Origin: Xenococcus sp. MO_188.B8
GTDB lineage: Bacteria > Cyanobacteriota > Cyanobacteriia > Cyanobacteriales > Xenococcaceae
Assembly (NCBI GenBank): GCA_030065615.1
Contig: JASJDR010000022.1
Coordinates: 1 to 64,000 of the forward strand
Reading direction: 5' to 3'
Length of the DNA stretch: 64,000 bases
Below are positions 28,170 through 37,581 of this stretch, piece after piece. The position numbers were made by a program, and so were the translations under genes. Positions within the stretch are counted from its first letter, which is position 1. Every line of letters starts with the position of its first letter. A model generated the notes under the pieces. The model was not told where the DNA came from, did no database searches, and saw only the letters and a program-made list of their open reading frames with translations.

Positions 28170-28318
28170 CAAAATTAGCAGCTAGTAAAGTTGACAAATA
28201 TCGCAGCAATTTAGGTTTAATCCCACTAATTCTAGGAATTAATAACAATAAAAGCTTTAAAAATGCTTATTTAACTATAAGATAACAGATTTCATATTTC
28301 GTTAAAGAAAAGTCAATT

Positions 28319-28570
28319 ATGAATAAAGTGCAAAGAATTCCCTGTCCCAATTGTGGTGCCAATGCGATTCGTCGCTATTTTCTTGACAGGGAAGCTATTT
28401 CCAGTAGCTGCCCTAATCAACAAGTTATACACACAGAATGCCCTGTTTGCGATTACCTAATGACGACCTGTTATCTTAATGGCAATGTTCTGGAAGCTCA
28501 TGGGGGGAATAATTCTATCATCGAGAGAAAACCCAGTGTCACTCCATCTTATTCTTTAACTCATTGCTGA
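28319..28570 (+). CDS. small zinc-ribbon-like cyanobacterial protein
   Basis: 83 residues. IPCPNCGANAIRRYFL near the N-terminus and TECPVCDYLMTTC in the middle supply two CxxC pairs, a likely zinc ribbon; a further cysteine lies in SSCPNQ. The remainder (NGNVLEAHGG, then a polar tail) has no known motif. Conserved-looking and well separated from neighbours. Function unknown. Confidence 0.7.
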   Translation: MNKVQRIPCPNCGANAIRRYFLDREAISSSCPNQQVIHTECPVCDYLMTTCYLNGNVLEAHGGNNSIIERKPSVTPSYSLTHC

Positions 28571-28859
28571 AATAGTTAACCGCTACGCCGTTTTACCCTA
28601 GTTTACGACCTGGATAAACCAGGTGGGTTCAAGCGATATTTGCTTCCATTTCCGAGTCCAGGCACGGTCTACTTCCACAATATCAAGCTCAAGCCCTTAT
28701 AAAATAAAGCATAGATCATAAACTATGGAGGCAGTCACCAACGTAGTAGTTAAACTTTCTCCATCTTAATCATTTTTATTTTTTTTGCAAGGGGAATATT
28801 TTTAAAGATGAAGGATGAATTATGAAGGATGAGGAAGAACTAACAATCAGTCACAATAA
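28571..28859. other. intergenic stretch with a short hairpin, no gene seen
   Basis: Contains the hairpin CCTGG-ATAAA-CCAGG at about 28610-28624 followed by a moderately GC-rich 60 bp. No open frame of note. It could be an RNA or another transposon relic; nothing identifies it. Confidence 0.3.
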
Positions 28860-30614
28860 CTAAGCTGGATAAATTCTGAGGCGACGATTGGGTTCTTCTC
28901 CAAAACTATCGGATTGCAAATGATAATGTTCTACAAGCTCATGCTGCATTTTCCGAATTTTAGAAGAACGAGGCAATAATTCTACCGGTTGTCCTTGGGG
29001 AATAACTATCTGTTCTACTGCCAATCTAGCTTCTTCTAAGGCTTCGATTTCATCATCATTGCCAGCTTGAGTAAACAAACGAGCGTCAGTAGCCTCTGGC
29101 ATATTGGGATCTTCGAGCTGTAATAATTGACGCAATGTCCGAGTAATCTGGGGAATGGTATTAGATTTCACGGCATGGATAGCAATATTACGGGTTTTAG
29201 CTAGTTGTCGCAGTCGAGAATGATGCTTGATTTGCGATCGCAGTGCTACGACGACATCGGCATTATCTAAATCCTTGGTTAAGACAATAGGTAAATCTAA
29301 GACCTCGATGACTCGTTCTATTTGAGAGCGACCGATGCCATAGGGATAGATATAAACAGGCCAATCTTCCCCATTAGGGCCTGGGGTTCTAATTTTGCTA
29401 CTGTTAGGGTCTTGAGTTTGCCAAGACTCTTCCAGCATAATTTCAAATTCAGGATTGGTTTTGTGCTTTTTTTTTCTACTTAAAGGGGCAATCGGCGTCA
29501 TTTTACCCGAAGCACGCCAACCTCTAGGACTGAGGGGCGCGACAATTGAAGAAGTGCGAGACGAAACGCCATTGATTTGAGTCACAGCTTCCTGCTCAAT
29601 AATGGAAACTTTCCCACTATCATCTACAGTTCTAATTTGGCTTGCTGGTTGAATGCCCCGTAACAGACTATCGATGGTTTGAGCGGTATCTTCATGGACA
29701 ATCCATTTTTGACGCTCCAGCATTTCTACCGCGATCGCAAATGTTGGGGGCGCTTTCCGCTCCAAAACTGTTTTTTGAGAGCGTCTACGACGAGCTTCAT
29801 CATCACCAAGGGTAACGGCTTGAATCCCCCCAACCAGATCAGAAAGAGTAGGATTTTTAATCAAGTTTTCCAGGGCATTACCATGAGCTGTGCCCACTAA
29901 TTGGACTCCTCTTTCGGCAATGGTGCGAGCCGCCAAAGCTTCCAACTCTGTGCCAATTTCATCAATCACGATTACTTCCGGCATATGATTTTCCACTGCC
30001 TCGATCATCACCTGATGTTGCAGTTCAGGACGAGCTACTTGCATCCTTCTGGCACGACCAATTGCCGGATGGGGAATATCGCCATCTCCCGCAATTTCGT
30101 TGGAAGTATCGATAATCACAACCCGTTTTTCGAGATCGTCAGCTAAAACCCGAGCAATTTCCCGTAAGGCAGTGGTTTTGCCAACTCCTGGACGACCTAG
30201 TAACAAAATTGACTCACCAGTTTCTACTAAGTCGCGAATCATCACAATCGTCCCAAAAACCGCTCGACCAATCCGACAAGTCAAACCGATGATATCTCCC
30301 GCGCGATTACGCATAGCACTGATACGATGTAAAGTTCTTTCGATTCCGGCACGGTTGTCACCACCAAACATCCCGACTCTTTCGATAGAATATTGCAGAT
30401 CTTCTTTTGATATCGACTCTGACCCCAAATAGCAGACTTCATTACGAAAACGAGCTTCAGGTAATCTTCCCAAATCCATCACGACTTCGATCAGGTTATC
30501 TTTTTGGGGATGAACTTCGATCTTGTCTCGAATCACTTTAGGAAATATCCTCAACAATTCGTCGAGGTTATCAGTAGTTTGCATTCTGTGAGCAGGAATT
30601 TGCTGTTGTGTCAT
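28860..30614 (-). CDS. AAA ATPase with R3H domain (Ycf45/SpoIIIAA-like)
   Basis: 584 residues. N-terminal ATPase of the SpoIIIAA/Ycf45 family: Walker A LLLGRPGVGKTTALREIARV at about residues 137-156, Walker B EVIVIDEIGTELEALAARTI, and AERGVQLVGTAHGNALENLI. A central linker carries basic patches (RKKKHK). The C-terminus has a nucleotide-handling-like segment (IYPYGIGRSQIERVIEVLDL) and ends in an R3H domain (RKMQHELVEHYHLQSDSFGE, RRLRIYPA), which binds single-stranded nucleic acid. Homologues are plastid-encoded as ycf45 in algae. Exact role unknown. The ldpA gene lies 42 bp upstream on the same strand, suggesting co-transcription. Confidence 0.85.
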   Translation of the reverse strand: MTQQQIPAHRMQTTDNLDELLRIFPKVIRDKIEVHPQKDNLIEVVMDLGRLPEARFRNEVCYLGSESISKEDLQYSIERVGMFGGDNRAGIERTLHRISAMRNRAGDIIGLTCRIGRAVFGTIVMIRDLVETGESILLLGRPGVGKTTALREIARVLADDLEKRVVIIDTSNEIAGDGDIPHPAIGRARRMQVARPELQHQVMIEAVENHMPEVIVIDEIGTELEALAARTIAERGVQLVGTAHGNALENLIKNPTLSDLVGGIQAVTLGDDEARRRRSQKTVLERKAPPTFAIAVEMLERQKWIVHEDTAQTIDSLLRGIQPASQIRTVDDSGKVSIIEQEAVTQINGVSSRTSSIVAPLSPRGWRASGKMTPIAPLSRKKKHKTNPEFEIMLEESWQTQDPNSSKIRTPGPNGEDWPVYIYPYGIGRSQIERVIEVLDLPIVLTKDLDNADVVVALRSQIKHHSRLRQLAKTRNIAIHAVKSNTIPQITRTLRQLLQLEDPNMPEATDARLFTQAGNDDEIEALEEARLAVEQIVIPQGQPVELLPRSSKIRKMQHELVEHYHLQSDSFGEEPNRRLRIYPA

Positions 30615-30656
30615 TCAAATTATTTTTAAAAAGTGCTAGGTATTAGGGGCTGGGGA

Positions 30657-31766
30657 CTAGTTTTTTAGTAAAGGAGAATATTTAATTTGGGAAACTAGAT
30701 TATGGGCGATTGCCACTGACTCCTCTAGTAAATCAGGATGATTTTCTAACTGTTTGGCGGAATGATTATCTGAATAATTAATCATTTCTAATTTTTCTAA
30801 AATTGGTGAGATTAAAGATCGAGCATAACTACCATAGGCAACTCCCGAAACCCATCTATTAGTGACTTCAAAGCTCTTTGCTTGGTACTTTAACATTTTT
30901 TCCGCTTGGAGTTTAGTTACAGTGTAATCATTTGTACCGCCTGCTAGTTGTATATATCCTGGTAAACCTGCTTGGATTGCTTTTTGAGCGAATTTCACCG
31001 CAAGATGAGTCGTTCCCATGCCAATATCACCACTCATAGGACGACCATCAGTTTGCCAAATCAAAGGACAAGGTAAAGGTTGAATCAGTTCAACCAGAGC
31101 TTGTAAATAGGGAATCGCATCCTGATGGTAAGAACAACTAATGGCAAGTATTTGTAACTTATCAATACCCGAAGAAATTTCTGACCATAATCTTTTAAAA
31201 TCGGCAAAATGCCCGACTTGAGTGTGAATTTCGATCGCATCTATACCCATTTCATCAACCAGAGAAACCACTGCTTGCGGCGTAGAGACGTAGGAACGAG
31301 TTGTAATTAATTGTTCTGGACAAATAGGTAAACAACGACCACAGCCATAACAAAGGCGATCGATCACCCCAGAGAATTCGGTGGCGACATCACTAAAAGC
31401 GATCGCGTTGGCACCGCAAATTGTTTCGCAAGGACGAGAACATTCTGCTGGACATTGGGTAACATCAAATTCTGCTTTTCTAAAATGAGGATCTTCTCCA
31501 TCATTAATACTGATCATCAGCAAGGGTTTGTTTTTGCCCTTCAATTCCCGATCGAGATCTGGGCAATTTTGAGCTGCTTGGATACCTTCTTGGACAGCGG
31601 TAATTACAGCATAATCTGCAGCGACATCAATACAGTCAACTCCTGCTAGGGTATAAATCAAAGCTAAACTACGAACTGCAGGAAGATGTTGATAACTAGC
31701 TCCGCAAATTAGTTTGAACCAGTTACCCTCAGTTAATGAATGCAATCGGTATGTTTTATCCTTCAC
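30657..31766 (-). CDS. ldpA: circadian/light-dependent period protein LdpA, iron-sulfur protein
   Basis: 369 residues. Two iron-sulfur motifs: CPAECSRPCETICGANAI at about residues 118-135 and CYGCGRCLPICPEQLI at about 156-171, a ferredoxin-like pair. The remainder matches the LdpA family (LICGASYQHLPAVRSLALIY, AGVDCIDVAADYAVI, IQLAGGTNDYTVTKLQAEKM, GVAYGSYARSL). In Synechococcus LdpA couples the redox state of the cell to the circadian clock period. Placed directly upstream of the R3H ATPase gene in an apparent operon. Confidence 0.93.
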   Translation of the reverse strand: MKDKTYRLHSLTEGNWFKLICGASYQHLPAVRSLALIYTLAGVDCIDVAADYAVITAVQEGIQAAQNCPDLDRELKGKNKPLLMISINDGEDPHFRKAEFDVTQCPAECSRPCETICGANAIAFSDVATEFSGVIDRLCYGCGRCLPICPEQLITTRSYVSTPQAVVSLVDEMGIDAIEIHTQVGHFADFKRLWSEISSGIDKLQILAISCSYHQDAIPYLQALVELIQPLPCPLIWQTDGRPMSGDIGMGTTHLAVKFAQKAIQAGLPGYIQLAGGTNDYTVTKLQAEKMLKYQAKSFEVTNRWVSGVAYGSYARSLISPILEKLEMINYSDNHSAKQLENHPDLLEESVAIAHNLVSQIKYSPLLKN

Positions 31767-31945
31767 ACTCTTATCATATCAGGGGATCGGTCTTCGTTTT
31801 TTGATTTTATAGATGGTCTTGAGGATGAGGAGAATGAAAGAAAGGAAGAACAAGGAACGAGATTTAAAAAGCTAAGGATCTAAACCGCGTCTAGTTTGAA
31901 ACCCCTAAAGCCATAAATACCTAAAAGAAAGACTTACTATTAGAT

Positions 31946-32317
31946 TTGAAAAATATACAAATAAATTTGTTTCCCTACTTAGAAAAAGCAGACGGTAGAA
32001 AGTTTTTAGCCTACTTAAAACTGGCAATCAACAACTGTCCTTTCAGAATCGGATTTAGGACGATAGGGCGATTAGAAAAGCGATCGCAAATGCTTTTCCT
32101 GAACATGTTGTTTTAACAGACGAAGCTTTCCATATAGAATATTGTAGCGGTTTGGTAAATCTTCAAAGTTGCGTTTTTTTTATTTCTTTGGGATGCGATG
32201 AGATATTTCCATTAGAAGTGGGAAAAAATTATGGCAATGTTTCTTTTCCCACTCGAATTCTTTAGTCGCCAAGAATTAGTGAAAACTTTTAAATCCTTAG
32301 CAGAGGTTCTTTCTTGA
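31946..32317 (+). pseudogene. frameshifted relic of an unidentified protein gene
   Basis: Three consecutive frames read as one protein if two frameshifts are allowed: NLFPYLEKADGRKFLAYLKL, AINNCPFRIGFRTIG (first frame, to about 32085), then AIANAFPEHVVLTDEAFHIE and LGCDEIFPLEVGKNYGNV (second frame, to about 32265), then FSRQELVKTFKSLAEVLS (third frame, stop at 32315-32317). Each piece has coding-like composition and they abut with little overlap. The family is not recognised. It occupies the 615-bp gap after ldpA. Confidence 0.45.
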
Positions 32318-32382
32318 TAATTTTTCTAATATCTTACCTGATTACACTACTGTAATTGAGGAAATTGTGTTAACTAGAAAAC

Positions 32383-32592
32383 TCAACTATGAGTTCTAGA
32401 TTTTTGGCTATACTTTTGCTTTTTACTGTGTATTAAGTAAACTCCATATATCAGTACTAGTATTTGTACTGGCACTATTGTCAGATAGCCTTTAAGGAAT
32501 ATATTAATATCTAAATTAGAAAACATGGAAAAGTAACCCGCTCCTAAAGCTACAAAGAAAACTTTGCTCGTAACTCTTTTAAATTTAAGCAT
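32383..32592 (-). CDS. small two-helix membrane protein
   Basis: 69 residues with two hydrophobic segments (VFFVALGAGYFSMF and YLTIVPVQILVLIYGVYLIH) and a basic tail (SKKQKYSQKSRTH). It starts 6 bp after the stop of the TM2-domain gene on the same strand, so the two are probably co-transcribed. No family recognised. Confidence 0.5.
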   Translation of the reverse strand: MLKFKRVTSKVFFVALGAGYFSMFSNLDINIFLKGYLTIVPVQILVLIYGVYLIHSKKQKYSQKSRTHS

Positions 32593-32598
32593 TAGTCA

Positions 32599-32865
32599 CT
32601 AAAACCAACCTTTTTTTGATGCCATATAGATATTGTAAAACTCATCATCAGATTTAGTTAAATACATAATTCCCTCAATCAAACCTATGATACCCATGAC
32701 TGGTGAGCCAATGCCACAGGTTAAAACGCTAACCAATAGCATTATCAATCCTTCGGTAGTATAACCTAAAATAAACTTATGAATTCCTAAAGCTCCTAAG
32801 AGAATACCACAGATACCACAAGCAATCTTCTTCCCACTAACATTTACACTCTGGGGATTAGTCAT
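32599..32865 (-). CDS. TM2 domain membrane protein
   Basis: 88 residues. TM2 domain: IACGICGILLGALGIHKFIL, then GYTTEGLIMLLVSVLTCGIG and GLIEGIMYLTKSDDEF. Two transmembrane helices joined by a short loop, with the conserved G-x-H-KFIL-G turn. TM2 proteins are widespread and of poorly defined function. Paired with a small membrane protein gene downstream and opposite a DUF2752 gene, a combination often seen because both are small membrane families. Confidence 0.85.
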   Translation of the reverse strand: MTNPQSVNVSGKKIACGICGILLGALGIHKFILGYTTEGLIMLLVSVLTCGIGSPVMGIIGLIEGIMYLTKSDDEFYNIYMASKKGWF

Positions 32866-32979
32866 AGTTTTTCCTCACTAATTTTTAATGGATTACTTTA
32901 ATCGAACAATAGTATACTCAGACAAATTGATATTTGTCTTCAGCGACTATACTAGAAAAATTAAATCGAATCTGTCGTT

Positions 32980-33390
32980 ATGTCATACAAAAAAGTTCAA
33001 CTAGCATTAATATATTTTTTAACGGCTTTAGTAGTTACGATTTTATATAGTTTTAATCCAGCTGATCATAGTAATATTTATCCTCCAAGTTTATCTAGAG
33101 ACTGGGGAGGATTTTATTGCCCTGGTTGCGGAATTTTAAGAGCTTTACATCAATTACTACATGGAAACTGGCAAGCAGCTTTAAGGCTTAATCCATTATT
33201 TATAATATGCTTACCCTATTTTTTTTATTGGATAATACCCTATTTCTTTCAGTATTTTTATGGAGTAAACTTGTACTCTATTTATCATAAAAATAAACAA
33301 ATATTAGTAACTATAACTGTTTGCTTAGTTTATGGACTGTTGAGGAATATTCCTAACCCAATTTTTTCTTGGTTAGTTCCTCCTAGTTAA
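32980..33390 (+). CDS. DUF2752 membrane protein
   Basis: 136 residues. DUF2752 signature GGFYCPGCGILRALHQLLHG with the CPxCG motif, then WQAALRLNPLF, in a three-helix membrane protein (first helix LALIYFLTALVVTILYSF, others around residues 68-90 and 105-122). The family is of unknown function. Divergent from the TM2 gene across 114 bp. Confidence 0.85.
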   Translation: MSYKKVQLALIYFLTALVVTILYSFNPADHSNIYPPSLSRDWGGFYCPGCGILRALHQLLHGNWQAALRLNPLFIICLPYFFYWIIPYFFQYFYGVNLYSIYHKNKQILVTITVCLVYGLLRNIPNPIFSWLVPPS

Positions 33391-33430
33391 TCAAAGCAGC
33401 CTTCAATATTATCGGAAATGTAGAGACTTT

Positions 33431-33485
33431 GGCGAGAGGTTCACTCGTTCCTCGTGGTCTCGCAAAGCGAGGCGCTGCGCGATCA
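33431..33485. repeat. 55-bp perfect direct repeat, copy 1
   Basis: GGCGAGAGGTTCACTCG...CTGCGCGATCA, identical over 55 bp to 34505-34559 and in the same orientation. It is followed by more repeat DNA to about 33550 (CGCGGTCTGCAAAGCAGAT, CCCCGCGTAGCGGATCGC). The open frame across this block is an artefact. Confidence 0.9.
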
Positions 33486-33635
33486 GGCAAAACCTGGCAC
33501 TACGCGGTCTGCAAAGCAGATCTCTTCGCGCCCCGCGTAGCGGATCGCAAATTGCTAAAATCAGCTCAGCCAAAAAATTTTTAAACTCAGGTTTCTGAAG
33601 TTTTCGGTTCAAAGTGCGATTAGGTCTTAGGGTTT

Positions 33636-34415
33636 TTAAAAGAGTAAAATTATCTCCCCGACTGTAAGTTTTAATTGCTCTCTAGCACTACCACCATTCA
33701 CCGCAATTTCTACATAACCATGACTTCCCACTAAAGCTAGGGGCTCTCCCTTAGCAACATCACTGTAAGTTTTTGCCGAGGGAATTCTGTGATTAGCAAT
33801 TGCAATTGTCCAGTCTCGATCGCTAATCAGATCCACAGGAATATTACTAATAAGATTACCAAAGCGATCGCAATATTGAATACAACCAGTTATCGAAGTT
33901 TCTGTTACTTGTAATGCAGGTAAAGGCAAAGTAACCAAACTCTCTAGAGATATGGCTTCCCCCAATGATTCTAAAGCAACCCCTTCAGCTAAATGAGCTC
34001 CAACTGGGGCAAAAATATCTCTGCCGTGAAAAGTCTGGCTCGGATTAGGAGTTAACCAATATTTACTATTATTTAATTCTACTGCTTTGATCCCAGGGCT
34101 AGCATCTAGTATCCCGGTAAATATTCCATTGTCGGGTCCTACGAGAAACCCTTGCGGAAATTGAATCGCTACTCCTCTGCGATCGCTGCCAACTCCTGGA
34201 TCTACTACCGCAACATAAACGGTATTGTCTGGAAAATAACGATAAGCATTGAGTAAGGAAAATCTGGCTGCGATCAGATCTTGAGGCGGAATGTTATGGC
34301 TAAGATCGATGACTGATAAGCGAGGATTGATTTTCGCGATTACACCTTTCATCACACCAACATAAACATCTTGCAAGCCAAAGTCAGTTAAAAGAGCAAC
34401 TATATTATTCGGCAC
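33636..34415 (-). CDS. SAM hydroxide adenosyltransferase (DUF62 family)
   Basis: 259 residues. Hydrolyses S-adenosylmethionine to adenosine and methionine in characterised bacterial members; related to fluorinase and chlorinase. Motifs: IVALLTDFGLQDVYVGVMKG at the N-terminus, VIDLSHNIPPQDLIAARFSL, VYVAVVDPGVGSDRRGVAIQ, FLVGPDNGIFTGIL and FHGRDIFAPVGAHLAEG. The C-terminal domain has QYCDRFGNLISNIP and ALVGSHGYVEIAVNGGSA. The fluorinase halide-site residues are not apparent, so hydrolysis is expected. The gene is bracketed by a 55-bp direct repeat. Confidence 0.9.
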   Translation of the reverse strand: MPNNIVALLTDFGLQDVYVGVMKGVIAKINPRLSVIDLSHNIPPQDLIAARFSLLNAYRYFPDNTVYVAVVDPGVGSDRRGVAIQFPQGFLVGPDNGIFTGILDASPGIKAVELNNSKYWLTPNPSQTFHGRDIFAPVGAHLAEGVALESLGEAISLESLVTLPLPALQVTETSITGCIQYCDRFGNLISNIPVDLISDRDWTIAIANHRIPSAKTYSDVAKGEPLALVGSHGYVEIAVNGGSAREQLKLTVGEIILLF

Positions 34416-34504
34416 AGCTACTTTATGAGTAATAGGGATGGTTCAAGAGGCTGAAAGTTTTATGGTTTCTGAATTTTTTTAGTTAATATAATAAGGTTAA
34501 CAAG

Positions 34505-34559
34505 GGCGAGAGGTTCACTCGTTCCTCGTGGTCTCGCAAAGCGAGGCGCTGCGCGATCA
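34505..34559. repeat. 55-bp perfect direct repeat, copy 2
   Basis: Second copy of the repeat at 33431-33485, same orientation, 1074 bp away, on the far side of the SAM hydroxide adenosyltransferase gene. The rest of the 34416-34830 gap is AT-rich with no gene seen. Confidence 0.9.
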
Positions 34560-34830
34560 CTTATCACAATTATAATTTTATTGTTTCATAATGGGAGTGG
34601 TGACTCTCATACATAAACCACAATATTCCAATTATGAAATAAGAACATAAAACGGAGTAATCTAAAAATTCTTTGATTGAGAGATTTTTTCCGTTAATAA
34701 ATATCAATTATTAATATTTAAATAAGTGGTTTGGGTTAACTTAACGTTAACCCAACGAAAGTTTAGAACAGTTTAGATTGGCAAAATTTATCCTGATTAG
34801 ATGGTTACAATTTTTGCTTGATTGGCAATG

Positions 34831-35499
34831 CTAATCATAGGCACCAAACTGGGAGACATCTCCGTTATAGATCGTATCATTTGGCATCCTCGCTTTAAAT
34901 AAATCTGCATCAGTGAAATTAGTATTAGTCAGAGTAGCCCCTGATAATCTCACATTTTCCATCAAAGAATCAGAAAAATCCCCATTGGACAAATTAGAGC
35001 TCGATAAATAGGCGTTGTAGAAATCTGCCTCTTGGGCGACAACATTAGACAAATCCGCATCAGTGACGATCGCATATTCTAGTTCAGCCTCTGTTAGAGT
35101 CGCACCAGACAAGATTGCCTCACTCATCTCGGCATTATTCAATTTTGCATCCGAGAGATCGGCATCAGTCAGAATAGCATTGTTTAACTTTGTCCCTAGC
35201 ATCAAAGCTTCTGATAAATTAGCTCCTGTTAGATTAGCGCCGTTTAGCTTGGCTTCATTGAGCAAGCTTGCCGACAGATCAGCTCCCGATAAATTCGCCT
35301 CAAGGAGTGCACTGCCATACAAATCTATATCCGATAAATCGGCGTTTGTTAGATCGCATCCATTACATTCATTTGTCGCTTTTAAGTGAATGTAATCTTG
35401 GTTAACAAAAGCATTGGCTGGAAAACTAAACAGCGTCAAGCTGAGGAGAGTTGTGAGGATAAAAGCAGAAACTTTACGAAACCAAGGTTTAATATTCAT
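34831..35499 (-). CDS. secreted pentapeptide-repeat protein
   Basis: 222 residues. Signal peptide (FILTTLLSLTLFSFPANAF, cleavage near residue 31), then a CNGCDL start and about 30 pentapeptide units of the A(D/N)LXX form (ANLSGADLSASLLNEAKLNG, ANLTGANLSEALMLGTKLNN), which fold as a right-handed quadrilateral beta helix. Probably periplasmic or thylakoid lumenal. Such proteins are common in cyanobacteria with mostly unknown functions. It stands alone between the repeat-rich SAM-hydrolase region and the oxidoreductase cluster. Confidence 0.85.
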   Translation of the reverse strand: MNIKPWFRKVSAFILTTLLSLTLFSFPANAFVNQDYIHLKATNECNGCDLTNADLSDIDLYGSALLEANLSGADLSASLLNEAKLNGANLTGANLSEALMLGTKLNNAILTDADLSDAKLNNAEMSEAILSGATLTEAELEYAIVTDADLSNVVAQEADFYNAYLSSSNLSNGDFSDSLMENVRLSGATLTNTNFTDADLFKARMPNDTIYNGDVSQFGAYD

Positions 35500-35757
35500 A
35501 TTTCACTTCTAATTAAGGGTATTTTCTAGGCAATAAATCTCACAGGACTTAGGCAGTAACAATATTTGTAGATGCTTAATCAATACTGCTGGGGTAAGGA
35601 AAATTGCTAGTTTAGACAAGCAAGAGGAAGCAGAGGCAATAGTTATCAAAATTAGCCTTTCTACCAACTATTTAATTCCCCCATCGTGCCCGTAAAAAAG
35701 CTAATGGCAAAGCAATTTTAAACTACATTAATAAGTTATGCGTCAGTCCTGTCCAAA

Positions 35758-36246
35758 TTAACTAAGGCTAACAGAAGGAGGGTCACTCCAAGTCCCATAG
35801 CCTGGAGCTTTTGCACCGGGGGGGTTGACCCCAACTGCTCGCCAAACAAGTCCTTCAGGATAGGCTTGGGCACTAGGAATAAAGGTCTTATCATCTTTAC
35901 CAGTACCATACCAATTCTGCCATGCAGGGGGAAGTTGTTCCCAGGTGGATGTATACCATAGTTTGATGATATTACGGGCAACTGGACCTCGTTTTGCCGA
36001 TGCCAAAATCTTAGAACTCAATCCCTCGGTTAAAATAGAGGGGTCATATTTCTTTTTTGCCCTCTTGTCGAGATCATGAAAGATCTCTAGCAATTCTCCA
36101 AGTATTTCGCTACCAATGATTCCCCAAATGGTGTCAAAATAGAGTTCAGCTTGACCTGTTCCTTCAAGATCAAACCGAGAAAATCCCGTGACCACTGCGG
36201 AGAAATCAAGGAAATAGTCCATCAAATCAGATTTATCAATACTCAC
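35758..36246 (-). CDS. sugar dehydrogenase complex small-subunit homologue
   Basis: 162 residues from GTG at 36246, backed by the Shine-Dalgarno GGAGGT about 10 nt upstream. NIIKLWYTSTWEQLPPAWQN, FIPSAQAYPEGLVWRAVGVN and PPGAKAPGYGTWSDPP match the gamma/small subunits of FAD-dependent sugar dehydrogenases (fructose, sorbitol, glucose). Known members carry a Tat signal that exports the complex; this one has no signal peptide, so the complex would be cytoplasmic unless exported another way. It is the last gene of the minus-strand cluster, 150 bp after the VioB-like gene, and pairs with the GMC oxidoreductase two genes upstream. Confidence 0.75.
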   Translation of the reverse strand: MSIDKSDLMDYFLDFSAVVTGFSRFDLEGTGQAELYFDTIWGIIGSEILGELLEIFHDLDKRAKKKYDPSILTEGLSSKILASAKRGPVARNIIKLWYTSTWEQLPPAWQNWYGTGKDDKTFIPSAQAYPEGLVWRAVGVNPPGAKAPGYGTWSDPPSVSLS

Positions 36247-36399
36247 TCGTTATTTACCTCCACAAAATTTTTAGCTTTGGTTTGCTCATCTTCGATTGGG
36301 TTTTTACCAATGGGAATGCGGTCAGTGTAGACTCCGTCGTTTTATCTCGATCCCGCTTGGCGGGACGGCGGAGTACGGCTGACTTCCCAGTTTTGCTTT

Positions 36400-37515
36400 T
36401 TACTCAAATTTAAAAATCGGGCCAGCATTAACCCCTTCCAATCCTGGAATAGGATTACGAATCAAACTATTAGCCAACTCTTTGAGTCGGAACATTCCTC
36501 CTACAGCAGGAAGCAACTGTTCAGGATTGCCATTAAAGGAATATTCAATCTCTGCGAGGAAGTCACTGTAAGCTTGTTGGAACTCCAGCGCATGAAGATA
36601 TAAATCTGAATCTGGATCACAATAGTTTCTTAGCTTACTCAGAGTAAGATTTTCCATAACCGGATAAACAGCGTCCCAATCTACAGTAAACTCGTTACCC
36701 GTGGGCTGATCCGGCAGATCAGAATTTCGAGGGTCTTCCTTATCTATCACATAGGATTTCCCTAACTTTAATTGTTGGAAGCGACGGTAATGGCAAAGTT
36801 CCTTTTCCGAATCATAGATCGTTTCACTTCCAGACGCCTCTCCTTGGGTTTGAATGACGTACATGGCTTTGATCGCAGATTCAAGATCGGTCACTTTGAT
36901 GATATCTCCTGCACCATCATAGTAATATTCAGGGGTAATTTGCTTGTTAGGATCACCAATGAATAAATTCTTACCCTCGTCCTTATACTTTTTATCGAGT
37001 GCCTTTAAGCCACGGATGATCTCTGTATAGAACAATCCAATGCTGTAGTAGCTCAGGTCATCTTTTTGACCGAGAAATTTTAAAAAATTATGCTTCAATA
37101 TTTGCGCGGGTCGAGATGCTACTAATGGTTTATCTTCAGCACTATGAGCAGCTCTTTCAATGTTGAGAAAAGTCTCTACTGTTTCTAGGCAAAACTTCTT
37201 TAAGGGAACAGTGAATTCCCTTTCTCCTGTGGGTAGGTAAGTGGGATAGGTAGGAACAAAGTCAGGGTTGGTTAACACTCCTTCGATGTTTCCTCCCACA
37301 GCATTAAACACATTTGCTGCTAGAGTTAGATGGAGCATTTCCTCCACAGCAACGGAGCGAATAACGTGGAAAGCCTCTAGATTCGATCCTGGTTTCAGGG
37401 AATAAAGGGCGGTCAAATAAGGAGGAAGGGTTGCATGTTCTATGGCCATAGCCTGGGTCAGATAATAATGCAGGTCTTCAACCGTCGTAATCAACTCTAA
37501 AGTATCAGTAGTCAT
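36400..37515 (-). CDS. VioB-like ferritin-fold protein
   Basis: 371 residues from ATG at 37515, with AGGT about 8 nt upstream; a TTG 30 bp earlier is less likely. The N-terminal 220 residues form the ferritin-like domain related to iminophenyl-pyruvate dimer synthase VioB (Pfam ferritin-like family): YYLTQAMAIEHATLPPYLTA, AVEEMLHLTLAANVFNAVGG (E-E-x-x-H metal ligands), SYYSIGLFYTEIIRGL, and CHYRRFQQLKLG. The C-terminal part is less conserved. Substrate unknown; no violacein genes are present. Sits between the GMC oxidoreductase and its small-subunit homologue, suggesting a shared pathway. Confidence 0.75.
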   Translation of the reverse strand: MTTDTLELITTVEDLHYYLTQAMAIEHATLPPYLTALYSLKPGSNLEAFHVIRSVAVEEMLHLTLAANVFNAVGGNIEGVLTNPDFVPTYPTYLPTGEREFTVPLKKFCLETVETFLNIERAAHSAEDKPLVASRPAQILKHNFLKFLGQKDDLSYYSIGLFYTEIIRGLKALDKKYKDEGKNLFIGDPNKQITPEYYYDGAGDIIKVTDLESAIKAMYVIQTQGEASGSETIYDSEKELCHYRRFQQLKLGKSYVIDKEDPRNSDLPDQPTGNEFTVDWDAVYPVMENLTLSKLRNYCDPDSDLYLHALEFQQAYSDFLAEIEYSFNGNPEQLLPAVGGMFRLKELANSLIRNPIPGLEGVNAGPIFKFE

Positions 37516-37581
37516 TAGTAGTACCTCTGCTGGCAATATTTTCAAGAGTTATGGAATCAGTACGCTTTGTTGCTATAAATC

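Noticed and set aside
33409..33612. 67-residue open frame on the minus strand
   Set aside because: Lies in the dispersed-repeat block and is Arg-rich because of it.
35736..35981. 81-residue open frame overlapping the dehydrogenase small-subunit gene
   Set aside because: Shadow frame; the overlapping frame has the family motifs and a strong ribosome binding site.
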